Shown: positions 15,483-24,219, counted from the stretch's first letter. The stretch: DNA of 33,303 nt from Aquificota bacterium (GCA_015486105.1 WFSI01000044.1:1-33303); one strand, 5' to 3'. Program-made: numbers and translations. Notes: generated by a model not told the origin, from the sequence alone.

Positions 15483-17459
15483 CTATTCCTGGAAGAGACG
15501 AAAGGCCCTCTCTCCTTGGGCCCCCATGATAAACATAAAACCCGTACCCTGGTATATACTGTCAAAGCCCCCCTCAGACTGGGAAAGGGTAAAGAAAGGC
15601 ACCTGCCAAAGTCGAACCCTTCCCTCTACCTCCAACATAACAGGGGAGGAAAGGGAAGGATCCACACCCCTCACCACTTCCACATCCCCCCAATCCCTAA
15701 CCCTGGTGGCAGCTATGGATTCTCCCGAAACCTCTACTCGAGCCTCCTGGGCCCAGGGAAAATGAAGATTTATCTCTACCCCCAAGGGAAAACCACCAAC
15801 AAAAGACCATTGGTAAAGGACCTCCAGGCCTTTACCTAAAAGATGGTAACCCTTCTCCAACCACCCTTCCTCCCCTTCCCACCTCCAGGTAAAGGGCCCA
15901 TCCCCCACAAGGGAATAACCCTGAAGGGCCAAAAGGCGAAGGGCGTATCCGGGATCCCTCTCCCAATCTGCTATAGAACTCTGAGGCTCAAGGATACGAT
16001 CTAGAAAAGAATAGCGGGGCATGACATCGTATATCACCTCCCCAGAAGGAGGGCTTTTGGCCTGCTCATGAATGCTAAGGGTACCCCCTTCCCCTCCATG
16101 GGACTCCATGCCCCTATGATAATGCTCAAATCGCCGAGCCAATGTATCGGTAATGTTTACTCTACCTTCTCTAAAACTCAGCTCCACCAATGAGGCCCCA
16201 CGGAGAGGCTTAACCACTGCAAGACACTCTTTATTAGACATAACCACCTCTTCAAAACCGTCCGCATCCAGATCCATCACCCATGAGCCTTCAAGATTCA
16301 TCCCTGCCAGATCCTCTGCCTCCAGTAGGGAGCGATACACAGAGCGCCTAAGGTGGGGAAGATACACCCCACCAAAGATACCGTGCCAATAAGGATCATT
16401 ACACTGGGCCCTGTACAACGCCTTCTTCGCCTCTTCCCCTGCCTGGACCAGCCTTTTGCTAACCCAAACCATTCTCTTGTGCATGTGATTGGCTTCAGGG
16501 TACTTCACCAGAAAGTTCCTCCAAATGCCCCCCCTAACATAGGGCCGATACCTCTCCCACTCACCCCGGGCCTTCAAATCCTCCACCAGACCATGAAACT
16601 CTGAGGCCTGAAAAGGAGGTAGACTCCATTCCCCCATCTCGAAATAGGAGGCCGTGGGAAGATAAACCCTTCCCTTGGGAGGATGGGTTTCCATGAATCC
16701 AGAGAAGCTAAGGGTATTCAACCACGGAGCCCCCTCCAGAGCTTCCAAAAATCTCTCCAACCATCCCTTCCCATAAACCCAATCATGGGTACCCGGCCAG
16801 ACCCCAAACTTCTCTGCATCATCATAGAGAATAGCCCCAGGCCCAGGGCACTGGCCCAAATAGTCCATCACTTGCTCCACAGGCCTGAAAGGCACGATAT
16901 AACGAAGCCTCTCGCTGATGGGAAAGATAGCTAAAGTCTCCCCTCCCTCTTCGGTGAGATAATAGCCCCCCAACTCCTCCTCCTTCATCCCCGCGCACAA
17001 GAAATGATAGTCGTCCACCACCACATATCTCATCTCAGCCTCTATGAGTTGGGGAAGGATCTGAGGTTCCCAGACCCTTTCCGTAAGCCAGAGACCTCTG
17101 GGAGTAACCCCCCACCGTTTTTTAACATATGCCCTGGCCATCTCTATCTGCCCCAACCTGTCATCAGGAGGGATAGCCGCCAGAACAGGTTCGTAGAAAC
17201 CACTGATCTGAATCTCCACCTGATCCCTATCCACCATTTCTCCTACCCAGTCCAGAAACCAGGGCCTTTCCCTCTCTATCCACTCCCATAGAGGCCCGGT
17301 GTAATGAAGAGAAAAAGAGAAATGGGGATGACCCCTCACCACCTCCATAAAAGGCCTGTAAGCCTTTTCAAAAGCCTCCTCCATCACCCAGGGAAAGTTG
17401 CCCTGAGGTTGGTGACCGTGGACCCCAAAGAGGAAAGAAACCTCAGTCTCCCTTGTCAC
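15483..17459 (-). CDS. Glycoside hydrolase family 57, 4-alpha-glucanotransferase/alpha-amylase type
   Basis: The 658-residue protein matches the length and layout of the Thermococcus litoralis 4-alpha-glucanotransferase: a (beta/alpha)7 barrel with HGHQPQGNF near the N-terminus, then a beta-rich C-terminal domain (about 400-658, DUF1925/1926 type). The nucleophile Glu127 is in GLWLTERVWEP, and the acid/base Asp lies in YDDAEKFGVWPG (about residue 214). It should rearrange alpha-1,4-glucans such as glycogen or maltodextrin in the cytoplasm; no signal peptide is visible. Its start overlaps the preceding fusion gene by 17 bases, and galT follows 11 bases later, so it is translationally coupled within an operon. 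Transferase versus hydrolase activity cannot be settled by sequence reading alone. Confidence 0.9.
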   Translation of the reverse strand: MTRETEVSFLFGVHGHQPQGNFPWVMEEAFEKAYRPFMEVVRGHPHFSFSLHYTGPLWEWIERERPWFLDWVGEMVDRDQVEIQISGFYEPVLAAIPPDDRLGQIEMARAYVKKRWGVTPRGLWLTERVWEPQILPQLIEAEMRYVVVDDYHFLCAGMKEEELGGYYLTEEGGETLAIFPISERLRYIVPFRPVEQVMDYLGQCPGPGAILYDDAEKFGVWPGTHDWVYGKGWLERFLEALEGAPWLNTLSFSGFMETHPPKGRVYLPTASYFEMGEWSLPPFQASEFHGLVEDLKARGEWERYRPYVRGGIWRNFLVKYPEANHMHKRMVWVSKRLVQAGEEAKKALYRAQCNDPYWHGIFGGVYLPHLRRSVYRSLLEAEDLAGMNLEGSWVMDLDADGFEEVVMSNKECLAVVKPLRGASLVELSFREGRVNITDTLARRFEHYHRGMESHGGEGGTLSIHEQAKSPPSGEVIYDVMPRYSFLDRILEPQSSIADWERDPGYALRLLALQGYSLVGDGPFTWRWEGEEGWLEKGYHLLGKGLEVLYQWSFVGGFPLGVEINLHFPWAQEARVEVSGESIAATRVRDWGDVEVVRGVDPSLSSPVMLEVEGRVRLWQVPFFTLSQSEGGFDSIYQGTGFMFIMGAQGERAFRLFQE

Positions 17460-19965
17460 CCGAGCCCCCTTTCTTCCATCCCTCCAGCAGAAACTGGTAA
17501 CTGTCCAGCAGCTCTATGGCCTCTGCCTCCCCCTGAGCCTCGGCGTACAGGTGGAAGAGGGATCTCACCTGATCAGGGATCAGCAGAATCCAAGCTCCAG
17601 AAGGGAAAAAGATCTTGATACCATCTACGAAAGAAGCCTCTTTATCGGCAGCATCTTGGCTAAGGCGCCTCATGATAGTTCCCTTCAACTCCCAGGGGCA
17701 GGGCACCTCCCTATGAAGAAAGGTGCTGAAGGGTAGCATTCCCCTGGCCTGGCCCAAAGAGAGTTTCCCTCTGGCCATCATCTCCAAAGTCTTGGCTAAG
17801 GCGAAGAGGGCATCAAAGACATAGTGAAAGGCAGGAAAAACGAATCCCCCTCCAAGGGAAGCCCCCATGACCACCTTTCCTTTCCGACAGGCCTCAGTCA
17901 AGCTTCTGGGACCATGGGGAACCCGGTAAAGGGAGAATCCCTTCCTCACGGCCGCCTCCTCTAAGACAGAAGGAGCAGCCACAGGAACCACCAAAGTACC
18001 AGGGGAATGTGTGGCCACCACCAGAGAAGACATGCCCATAAGGGCCTCCGTACCCTGGTAAACCCTCCCCACCTCGTCCACCAGAATGAGCTCTTCCCCT
18101 GAAGGAGATATCCTGAACCCCCCTTGAGCCCCCAAGGCCACCACAATCTTAGATAGGCCCTCTAAAGATTTCGCCACGCTCTTAACTTCGTTGATAGCCC
18201 GTTCTTCCAAATAGGCATTGATTCCCACTACATCGCATCCCAGCTCCCCCAGCATCTCTGGTAATAGGGTACTAGCAGGACCATGGGCGAAATCTACCAC
18301 TATACGAAAACGGGCCTCCTTTATAGCTCCCCTATCCAATGATTTTAAAAAACCTTCCCGGTAAAAATCTACCACCTTGGGGATCTCAGATATTCTCCCT
18401 GGCTCAGAGGGATGGACCCTGCGGAAGTCTTCCCTGGCAAAGATGCGCTCTATACCCTTCTCCTGAGACGTAGATATGCTCAACCCTTCCGTGTCATAGA
18501 AACAGATCTCCGTCACAGAAGGAGTCTCCCGAGACTGGCGAAAAACTACACCTCCCACCTCACCAAAGGACTGGAGTTTGTACCTCAAAACAGGCTCTGG
18601 GACAAGCCTTAGATCCTTCACATGAATACCCGCCGAAAGGACACCACCTATGAAAGCCCTTTTGAGCATCCGAGAAGCCCGGAGAGAATCCCTGCCCGTC
18701 ATAATAGAGGCATTTTTAGGAAGAGTAGAACCATAAGCCACCCCCAATTTGGCCACAAACTCCGGGGTGAGATCCATGTTGGTGATACCAGTCACCATGG
18801 CACTTTCAAAGAGCCTCTTCTTCCACTTCTCTCCCCAAATGAGATTGTCCGTGAGGATAGCCCCTTCCTCCAAGACCTTGTTGGGCCAGATCATTACCCC
18901 TTCCCTCACCAGGGCCCCTTTCCCCACATCACAACCTTCGGCTACCACGGACCCCTTCTCTACTCGGGCCGCTGACCCCACCTTCACGTTGTTGCAAACC
19001 ACGGACCCTCTTACCTGGGCCTCATACCCCACCAATACATTGTCCCAGACCACGCCATCTATCACCCGGGCACGGGAAGCCAAGGAACAATTGTTGCCCA
19101 GCACGCAGTTCTTTAAAAAGGCCCCATCCCCAATACGGGTATTGTTGCCCAAAACAACAGTCCCCTCAAAACGCACCCCTTCCCCTATCTGGACCTCATA
19201 CCCCACCCTGACATCCCGGCCCACCAGATCCAGCTTGCTCCCAGGAATCTCTACCCTCACCATCCCGTCAAAAATGTCATAATGGGCTTGGCGATAGGAT
19301 TCGGGGTCTCCAATGTCCCGCCAGTAGTTCCTGCCGTGATAGCCAAAAAGGGGCTTACCCTTACCTAAGAGCTTAGGGAAAAGGTCCTTACTAAAGTCAA
19401 AGTCCCCATCCTCGGGAATCCCTTCCAGGACCTGGGGCTCCAACATATAGATCCCTGTATTTATAGTATCACTGAAGACCTCCCCCCAGCCTGGCTTCTC
19501 TAAGAACTTCACTATGCGGCCCTTCTTGTCTGTAATCACCACTCCAAACTGGAGAGGATTCACAACGGAAACCAAGCCCAAGGTTACCCAAGCCTCCTTC
19601 TCCCTGTGAAAATCCGCCAAGGCTGCAAGATCCATATCAGTAAGGAGATCCCCCGATATCACCAAAAAAGGGGCATCCAGATAGCTCTGGGCAGCCTTTA
19701 CCGCTCCTGCCGTCCCTAAATCCTTGGTAGGAGTAATATAGGCAATCCTTACCCCCCAATCCGAACCATCTCCAAAGTAGTCTTTGATCACCTGGGGCTG
19801 AAAGTAAAGGAGAACCACCAAATTCGTAAAACCGTGTCCTCTCAGGAGGCGAAGGATATGCTCCATGATAGGCAGATTCACCAAAGGGAGCATAGGCTTG
19901 GGTAAAGAAGAGGTGAGAGGACGGATTCGAGTACCAAATCCCCCCGCCATGATAACGGCTTTCAT
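17443..19965 (-). CDS. Nucleotidyltransferase-phosphomannomutase fusion with degenerate mutase domain
   Basis: This 840-residue protein has three parts. Residues 1-235 are a sugar-1-phosphate nucleotidyltransferase (MAGGFGTRIRPLT, PKPMLPLVN, GDLLTD, INTGIYML). Residues 240-375 are a left-handed beta-helix of hexapeptide repeats (VGYEVQIGEGVRFEGTVVLG and similar). Residues 380-825 are a phosphohexomutase-like region. The family is annotated as mannose-1-phosphate guanylyltransferase/phosphomannomutase. In the mutase part the phosphoserine loop reads TGRDSLRASR (423-432) rather than TxSHNP. The metal loop usually written DPDGDR reads GFRISPSGEE (616-625), losing the aspartates. So the mutase half is probably inactive, sensory or altered. 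It begins one base after the receiver gene and overlaps GH57. Confidence 0.88.
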   Translation of the reverse strand: MKAVIMAGGFGTRIRPLTSSLPKPMLPLVNLPIMEHILRLLRGHGFTNLVVLLYFQPQVIKDYFGDGSDWGVRIAYITPTKDLGTAGAVKAAQSYLDAPFLVISGDLLTDMDLAALADFHREKEAWVTLGLVSVVNPLQFGVVITDKKGRIVKFLEKPGWGEVFSDTINTGIYMLEPQVLEGIPEDGDFDFSKDLFPKLLGKGKPLFGYHGRNYWRDIGDPESYRQAHYDIFDGMVRVEIPGSKLDLVGRDVRVGYEVQIGEGVRFEGTVVLGNNTRIGDGAFLKNCVLGNNCSLASRARVIDGVVWDNVLVGYEAQVRGSVVCNNVKVGSAARVEKGSVVAEGCDVGKGALVREGVMIWPNKVLEEGAILTDNLIWGEKWKKRLFESAMVTGITNMDLTPEFVAKLGVAYGSTLPKNASIMTGRDSLRASRMLKRAFIGGVLSAGIHVKDLRLVPEPVLRYKLQSFGEVGGVVFRQSRETPSVTEICFYDTEGLSISTSQEKGIERIFAREDFRRVHPSEPGRISEIPKVVDFYREGFLKSLDRGAIKEARFRIVVDFAHGPASTLLPEMLGELGCDVVGINAYLEERAINEVKSVAKSLEGLSKIVVALGAQGGFRISPSGEELILVDEVGRVYQGTEALMGMSSLVVATHSPGTLVVPVAAPSVLEEAAVRKGFSLYRVPHGPRSLTEACRKGKVVMGASLGGGFVFPAFHYVFDALFALAKTLEMMARGKLSLGQARGMLPFSTFLHREVPCPWELKGTIMRRLSQDAADKEASFVDGIKIFFPSGAWILLIPDQVRSLFHLYAEAQGEAEAIELLDSYQFLLEGWKKGGSGDKGD

Positions 19966-19966
19966 G

Positions 19967-20344
19967 CTACTCGCTCCCGTAGTACTTCTCCAAAAGCCTC
20001 TTTACCTCTTCCTTTAATTCAGTGAGATCCGCAGACTTAATGACATAGGCATCAGCCAACCAACTGGAAAAATCGTCCTGATAGGAAGAATAGGCAGAGC
20101 AGAGAATAACCGGCAGATTCTTCTTCTCCTTCACAATGTGCTGGAGGGCCTCCAAACCACTCATCTCCTTCATCCTAATATCCAGAATCACCAGATCCAC
20201 GGGCTCCTTTTCCAGGATCTCTAAAGCATCCTCCCCAGAAGAAGCCAAGAGCACCTGGTACCCCTCGTCGGTAAATTCCTGATCGTAAAGGAAGCGAATA
20301 CTCTCCTCATCGTCAACAACCAGCAACCGGCCCTTCTTATCCAT
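19967..20344 (-). CDS. Stand-alone response regulator receiver protein
   Basis: The chosen start gives a 125-residue CheY-like receiver with the full set of conserved residues: Asp11/Asp12 of the acidic pocket, phospho-acceptor Asp55 in LVILDIRM, Ser83 in VILCSAYSS, and Lys103 in YVIKSAD. It has no output domain, so it must act through protein contacts or as a phosphorelay intermediate. An upstream in-frame extension (to 20425) is rejected because ATG 20344 has TAGGGGGT as ribosome-binding site and matches the family start. The gene follows the small Cys protein by ten bases and the kinase by about 115, and precedes the nucleotidyltransferase fusion by one base. The histidine kinase is the obvious partner. 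Confidence 0.92.
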   Translation of the reverse strand: MDKKGRLLVVDDEESIRFLYDQEFTDEGYQVLLASSGEDALEILEKEPVDLVILDIRMKEMSGLEALQHIVKEKKNLPVILCSAYSSYQDDFSSWLADAYVIKSADLTELKEEVKRLLEKYYGSE

Positions 20345-20354
20345 GATATACCCC

Positions 20355-20561
20355 CTATTGGGTCTTTTTGAATGCCTTCCAGCAACCCTGTCTCCAAAGG
20401 CAGCCCTCTTCACCGCATGTCTCAACCCTGGAGGTACCGAAACAGGGAATATTGCCCTCCCTATCCTGGATCTCTCTGATGAGCTGGGTCTTCCTCTTTC
20501 TCCCAGGAACGATCCCCATCTCCCTGGCCATGGTTTTTACTTCCATTACTATCATTGTCAT
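20355..20561 (-). CDS. Small Cys-containing protein with SAP/Rho-N-like helical domain, overlapping the kinase gene
   Basis: A 68-residue protein starts at ATG 20561, six bases after AAGGAGG inside the 3' end of the histidine kinase gene (101-base overlap), and ends ten bases before the receiver start. Residues 6-36 (EVKTMAREMGIVPGRKRKTQ then LIREIQDREGN) resemble the helix-loop-helix fold of SAP/Rho N-terminal domains, which bind nucleic acid in other proteins. A Cys motif follows: Cys40, Cys49, Cys54 and Cys60 (CFGT-x6-C-x4-CLWR-x2-C), suited to an Fe-S cluster or zinc. I recall similar small proteins in Desulfobacterota with the same layout but no known function. Its place between kinase and receiver suggests a role in that pathway; this is inference. 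An alternative start is the fifth codon downstream, at 20546. Confidence 0.8.
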   Translation of the reverse strand: MTMIVMEVKTMAREMGIVPGRKRKTQLIREIQDREGNIPCFGTSRVETCGEEGCLWRQGCWKAFKKTQ

Positions 20562-22149
20562 TGTCCACCTCCTTTTCATCCCATTCCTTCAAAGGCAGCC
20601 ATACCTTCACAAGGGTGCCCTTTTGCAAAGGCTGAATTTCCAACCTGCCCCCATACTCAGCAATGATGTTTTTGCATATAGGCAAACCCATACCCGTCCC
20701 ACCCTTTGTGCTAAAGAAGGGCTGCGTCACCTTATCCAGTATCTCCTGGGAAATACCCTCACCCTGGTCTTCCACGGTGAGAAGGGCCTCTTCCTTTTCC
20801 TTCTGCAAAGAGACCTTTATCTCTCCACCATAAGGCATGGCCTCCATGGCATTTTTCAAAAAGTTCCATAAGAGGATACGAATGTGCTTAGGATCTACAA
20901 GTACCATGAGAGGTCCCTCATCTAAGAATAGGGAAAAAGTATGCTTCCCATTGCGGAGAATCTCTTCCACCTCCTCTAAGGCCTTTCTCACCACAGTACC
21001 CAAATCTAACAGGGTTCTTGAGGGACAAATGGAGTCAGCATAGGAGATGAGATCCCCCACTAAGTCCTCTAAACGGGAGGCCTCCTCCACTATAGCCTGA
21101 AGGATCCCTTCATCAGACTTCCCAGTCTTCAGCAGGTACTTGGCCAACCCCCCTATGGCCGTAAGGGGATTCCTTATCTCATGGGCCATCTTAGACGTGA
21201 TGGTACCTACCACCCTCATCTTCTCCAGCTTAGTAAGGGAGTCATACTGGCACTTCATCTCCTCGGAACAACGTTCCAACTCTCTCACCTTTGTCTCCAA
21301 TCGCCGATAGAGACCTGCCCTCTCCACAGCCAGGGCGGCCTGAGCTGCGAAAGTATCCATGGCCCTTACATCCACAGGGTGAAAGGGCTCCGCCGAGATC
21401 ACGTTGTCTACCAAAATACACCCCAAAAGGCGATCTCCACTCCAAAGGGGTAAAACCAAAAGGTCCTTCACCCTTAATAGATCCAAAAGGCTGGCCAGCT
21501 CGGGGCACGAACTCCTCTCCACCATAAAAGCCTTTCGTACATTCAAGAGCCTCACCAGAGGGTCCCTATCATCTAAGGGAAAGACCAGCTTCTCCAGCAA
21601 AAACCAAAGCCTCTCCCTATCCCGATAAAGGGTCCCCTTCCTTTTCAAGAGGTCATGCACAGAGCAGTTCTCCGAATTGATGCATCCCCAGATTTCCATA
21701 GCCTCTTGAGGGTCCTTAGGACCAATAGCACAGTAACCCTTGAGGAAACCCTCTTCCGCTAAGAGAATCCAGGCCCTGTTGTATCCCAACCCATCCCCAG
21801 CGGTGAGATAAGTAAGGATAGTGTGGATAATCTCATCCAGATTGGTGGAGTCCCTAATTAGGCCGGCCACTTCACTCAAGGCCTTGAGTCTATTTTTGCC
21901 ATGCTCCAGTCTATCCCTCAGGAACTGGACCCCGGTCTGATCATCCTCCAGCACCTGAGGCAACAGCTCCATAGCCATTCTATGAGGCGCCTCACAACTC
22001 ACCAGGTCCATCATAAGCTTGGGGCACTCCAAGCATTTGGCCTTCATTCTGGCCCTCTGATCGTGAAGGAGATGGGCCTCCCCCTCAGGATCTATATTGG
22101 GACACTCCCCCTCCTCCAAAGACGCCTTTAACCAGCACTTGTCCCCCAT
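20461..22149 (-). CDS. Soluble sensor histidine kinase with Cys-rich N-terminus and GAF domain
   Basis: The 562-residue kinase has no membrane segment. Residues 5-52 hold five cysteines (5, 16, 39, 42, 52), a possible metal or Fe-S site. A GAF-like sensor domain spans about 90-280. A short coiled coil leads to the HisKA domain with phospho-His323 in MAHEIRNPLTAIGG. The ATPase domain has the N box (NFLKNAMEAM, 429-438), G1 (DQGEGIS) and G2 (GGTGMGL, 483-489). The fold should end near residue 520. The last 42 residues are a hydrophilic Asp/Asn/Lys-rich tail encoded by DNA that also encodes the small Cys protein. The cytoplasmic location and Cys cluster suggest sensing of redox state, metal or gas; the ligand is unknown. 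The receiver downstream is the likely target. Confidence 0.92.
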   Translation of the reverse strand: MGDKCWLKASLEEGECPNIDPEGEAHLLHDQRARMKAKCLECPKLMMDLVSCEAPHRMAMELLPQVLEDDQTGVQFLRDRLEHGKNRLKALSEVAGLIRDSTNLDEIIHTILTYLTAGDGLGYNRAWILLAEEGFLKGYCAIGPKDPQEAMEIWGCINSENCSVHDLLKRKGTLYRDRERLWFLLEKLVFPLDDRDPLVRLLNVRKAFMVERSSCPELASLLDLLRVKDLLVLPLWSGDRLLGCILVDNVISAEPFHPVDVRAMDTFAAQAALAVERAGLYRRLETKVRELERCSEEMKCQYDSLTKLEKMRVVGTITSKMAHEIRNPLTAIGGLAKYLLKTGKSDEGILQAIVEEASRLEDLVGDLISYADSICPSRTLLDLGTVVRKALEEVEEILRNGKHTFSLFLDEGPLMVLVDPKHIRILLWNFLKNAMEAMPYGGEIKVSLQKEKEEALLTVEDQGEGISQEILDKVTQPFFSTKGGTGMGLPICKNIIAEYGGRLEIQPLQKGTLVKVWLPLKEWDEKEVDNDNDSNGSKNHGQGDGDRSWEKEEDPAHQRDPG

Positions 22150-22227
22150 CTATCTGCTCCCTCCAAGGGAATGATGGTCTCTGGCCAAAGGAAAGTCAAC
22201 TTAAAGATTCAACCCTATCCCCTTCAC

Positions 22228-23469
22228 TTAAAAAAGGGCCTTAAACACAACAAAAAGAAGCATGGCCAAGCCTGCAGTAAAGGGAATGGTAACTATCCAT
22301 GAGAGAAAGATATCTTTAAGAATCCTGAGATTCAAGGCCCCAATGCCCCTGGCCAACCCCACTCCCACTACAGACCCCACTAAGGTATGGGTGGTAGAGA
22401 TAGGCATACCCATCTTAGAACAAAACAAAACGGTGGTAGCACAACCGAACTCGGCACAGAACCCCCTGCTGGGAGTAATGTCCGTAATCTTCCTTCCCAC
22501 CGTCTCAATCACCCTATAACCCCATGTAGCCAATCCTACCACAATGCCCATGCCGCCAACGAAAAGGACCCACAGGGGCACAGTCACCCTACCCTGGATC
22601 GTAGAGGCCTTCATAGTGCTAAAAATAGCTGCCAAGGGCCCTGTAGCATTGGCCACATCATTGGCCCCGTGGGCAAAAGCCATAGAACACGCAGTCATCA
22701 CTTGGAGATATTTAAAGATCCCCTCCACCTCCTGAAGCTTATCCCGAATACGGGCAGCAGGCTGGATCCGGAAGTTTCCCATAGCAAAGGATGTAACCAC
22801 CAACCCTCCTATCCCCACAGCAAAGGCAATGATCAAAGCTTCCCAAAAAGGGAAGTGCAACTTTAAATTTTTCAATCCTTTGTACGTGAAGGAAAGGGTG
22901 AGCACGAAAAAGACCAATAACACTAAAAAAGGGGTATACTGCTTGGTAGCCCTTAAGGGATGAGGATGCCCTAAGATCCTCTTAGCCACATGGCGAAAAA
23001 GAATAAAAGAGATAATAGCCCCCATGACTGGCGATACAAACCAGCTGGCCACCACTTCCGCAAGTTTGTTCCACTCTACCGCAGAAAACCCACAGGAAAC
23101 CAAGCCAAAGCCCACCACGGCCCCCACTATGGAATGGGTAGTAGATACAGGGAGCCCCATATAGGTTGCCACCTGAAGCCAGATACCTGCAGAAATAAGA
23201 GCAGCCAACATACCGAGGACGAAAAGCCTCTCCTCCCCAATAAAAAACTGGGGATTCACTATTCCCTTGCTTATGGTCTGAGTCACATGAGACCCTACCA
23301 ACACCGCCCCCATAAACTCAAAAAGCCCTGCTACCAAGACCGCTTGTTTCAGAGTAAGTGCCCGGGAACCCACAGAGGTGCCCATGGCATTGGCCACATC
23401 GTTGGCCCCAATATTCCAGGCCATATAAAGGCCCCCAAGCAAGGCTATCCCCAGAATGATTACATTCAT
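22228..23469 (-). CDS. pit: Inorganic phosphate transporter, Pit family
   Basis: This low-affinity, ion-coupled phosphate permease in the inner membrane has the internal duplication typical of the family. The signature GANDVANA occurs twice (NIGANDVANAMGTSVGS near the N-terminus and AHGANDVANATGPLA in the second half). Two GLPVSTTHS/GMPISTTHT segments are also present. About ten to twelve hydrophobic helices are visible. ATG 23469 is preferred because GAGGTG lies six bases upstream; a GTG at 23478 would add three residues. The gene follows the DUF47 gene with almost no gap, the standard arrangement, in which the PhoU-like partner controls the permease. Confidence 0.95.
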   Translation of the reverse strand: MNVIILGIALLGGLYMAWNIGANDVANAMGTSVGSRALTLKQAVLVAGLFEFMGAVLVGSHVTQTISKGIVNPQFFIGEERLFVLGMLAALISAGIWLQVATYMGLPVSTTHSIVGAVVGFGLVSCGFSAVEWNKLAEVVASWFVSPVMGAIISFILFRHVAKRILGHPHPLRATKQYTPFLVLLVFFVLTLSFTYKGLKNLKLHFPFWEALIIAFAVGIGGLVVTSFAMGNFRIQPAARIRDKLQEVEGIFKYLQVMTACSMAFAHGANDVANATGPLAAIFSTMKASTIQGRVTVPLWVLFVGGMGIVVGLATWGYRVIETVGRKITDITPSRGFCAEFGCATTVLFCSKMGMPISTTHTLVGSVVGVGLARGIGALNLRILKDIFLSWIVTIPFTAGLAMLLFVVFKALF

Positions 23470-23479
23470 AGTGGTCACC

Positions 23480-24148
23480 TCACTTGGAGAGGAAGAGGCG
23501 AATCCTGTTGCACATCCTCTCAGCGTAGTTGGCTATATCTCCCGTCTTTGCCACGATCTTAAGCCATAGCCACAGCTCCGCAGGGGTATAAGCCTCTTCA
23601 TGGCTGAGAAGCCCCTTGGTCACCTTCCTTTGGGCCTCATCGGCATGGTGCTCCATGTCACAAACCTCATCTATCATAGAGAGTACTCTCTGGGCCTCAG
23701 GTCCTCCAAAGGAGGTTTCCACCAAGACATCCAGCTCATCTATCACCTTCGAGGCCATATCCACCACCTCAATTGCCCTCTCCACCAAATCCATAAGGCA
23801 CTCCCTAAGCTGAGGAGTAACCTTTAAATCCTTGAGGATCATGAGAACAGCCACATCCTCTGTGGCATCGGCAATGGCATCTTCATTTGCTAGGATCTCC
23901 AGTATATCTCCCCGGGCCACAGGCATAAGGATGCCCCTGGGCAGGGTAGACCTGATACGGTTCTTGATCTGATCCGCCTCATACTCCAAATGGGAGATCC
24001 TGTGCACCATCTCCTGCAAGCTTTCCCGATCCCCCCCTATGAGGACCTCATAAAGGGGCTTAGCCTGGTGAGCACACTCCTTTACCTTCTCCATCATTTC
24101 CTGCAAGGGTTGAAAAGGAGACTTGCGAAAAAGATCAAAGATCCTCAC
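23480..24148 (-). CDS. DUF47/PhoU-like accessory protein of the Pit transporter
   Basis: The 222-residue, all-helical soluble protein matches the DUF47 (PhoU-related) family encoded next to Pit permeases. Characteristic features are the N-terminal FDLFRKSPFQPL, the EADQIKNRIRSTLPRGILMPVAR segment shared with PhoU metal-binding regions, and LANEDAIADATEDVA. Family members are thought to modulate phosphate import or metal-phosphate homeostasis. Its stop codon lies inside the ribosome-binding site of pit, so the two are translationally coupled. Confidence 0.92.
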   Translation of the reverse strand: MRIFDLFRKSPFQPLQEMMEKVKECAHQAKPLYEVLIGGDRESLQEMVHRISHLEYEADQIKNRIRSTLPRGILMPVARGDILEILANEDAIADATEDVAVLMILKDLKVTPQLRECLMDLVERAIEVVDMASKVIDELDVLVETSFGGPEAQRVLSMIDEVCDMEHHADEAQRKVTKGLLSHEEAYTPAELWLWLKIVAKTGDIANYAERMCNRIRLFLSK

Positions 24149-24219
24149 TATACACCTCCAGCTTTATGATACCCGTTGTTTACCCTCCAAAAGCTCTCCC
24201 TTCAATGAAAAAGCGCTTT

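Noticed and set aside
22990-23562. 190-codon open frame on plus opposite pit
   Set aside because: It is antisense to pit, His/Pro/Lys-rich and without motifs.
24205-24218. Palindrome AAAAAGCGCTTTTT after lolC as a terminator
   Set aside because: With a realistic loop only five A-T pairs remain, too weak to call.
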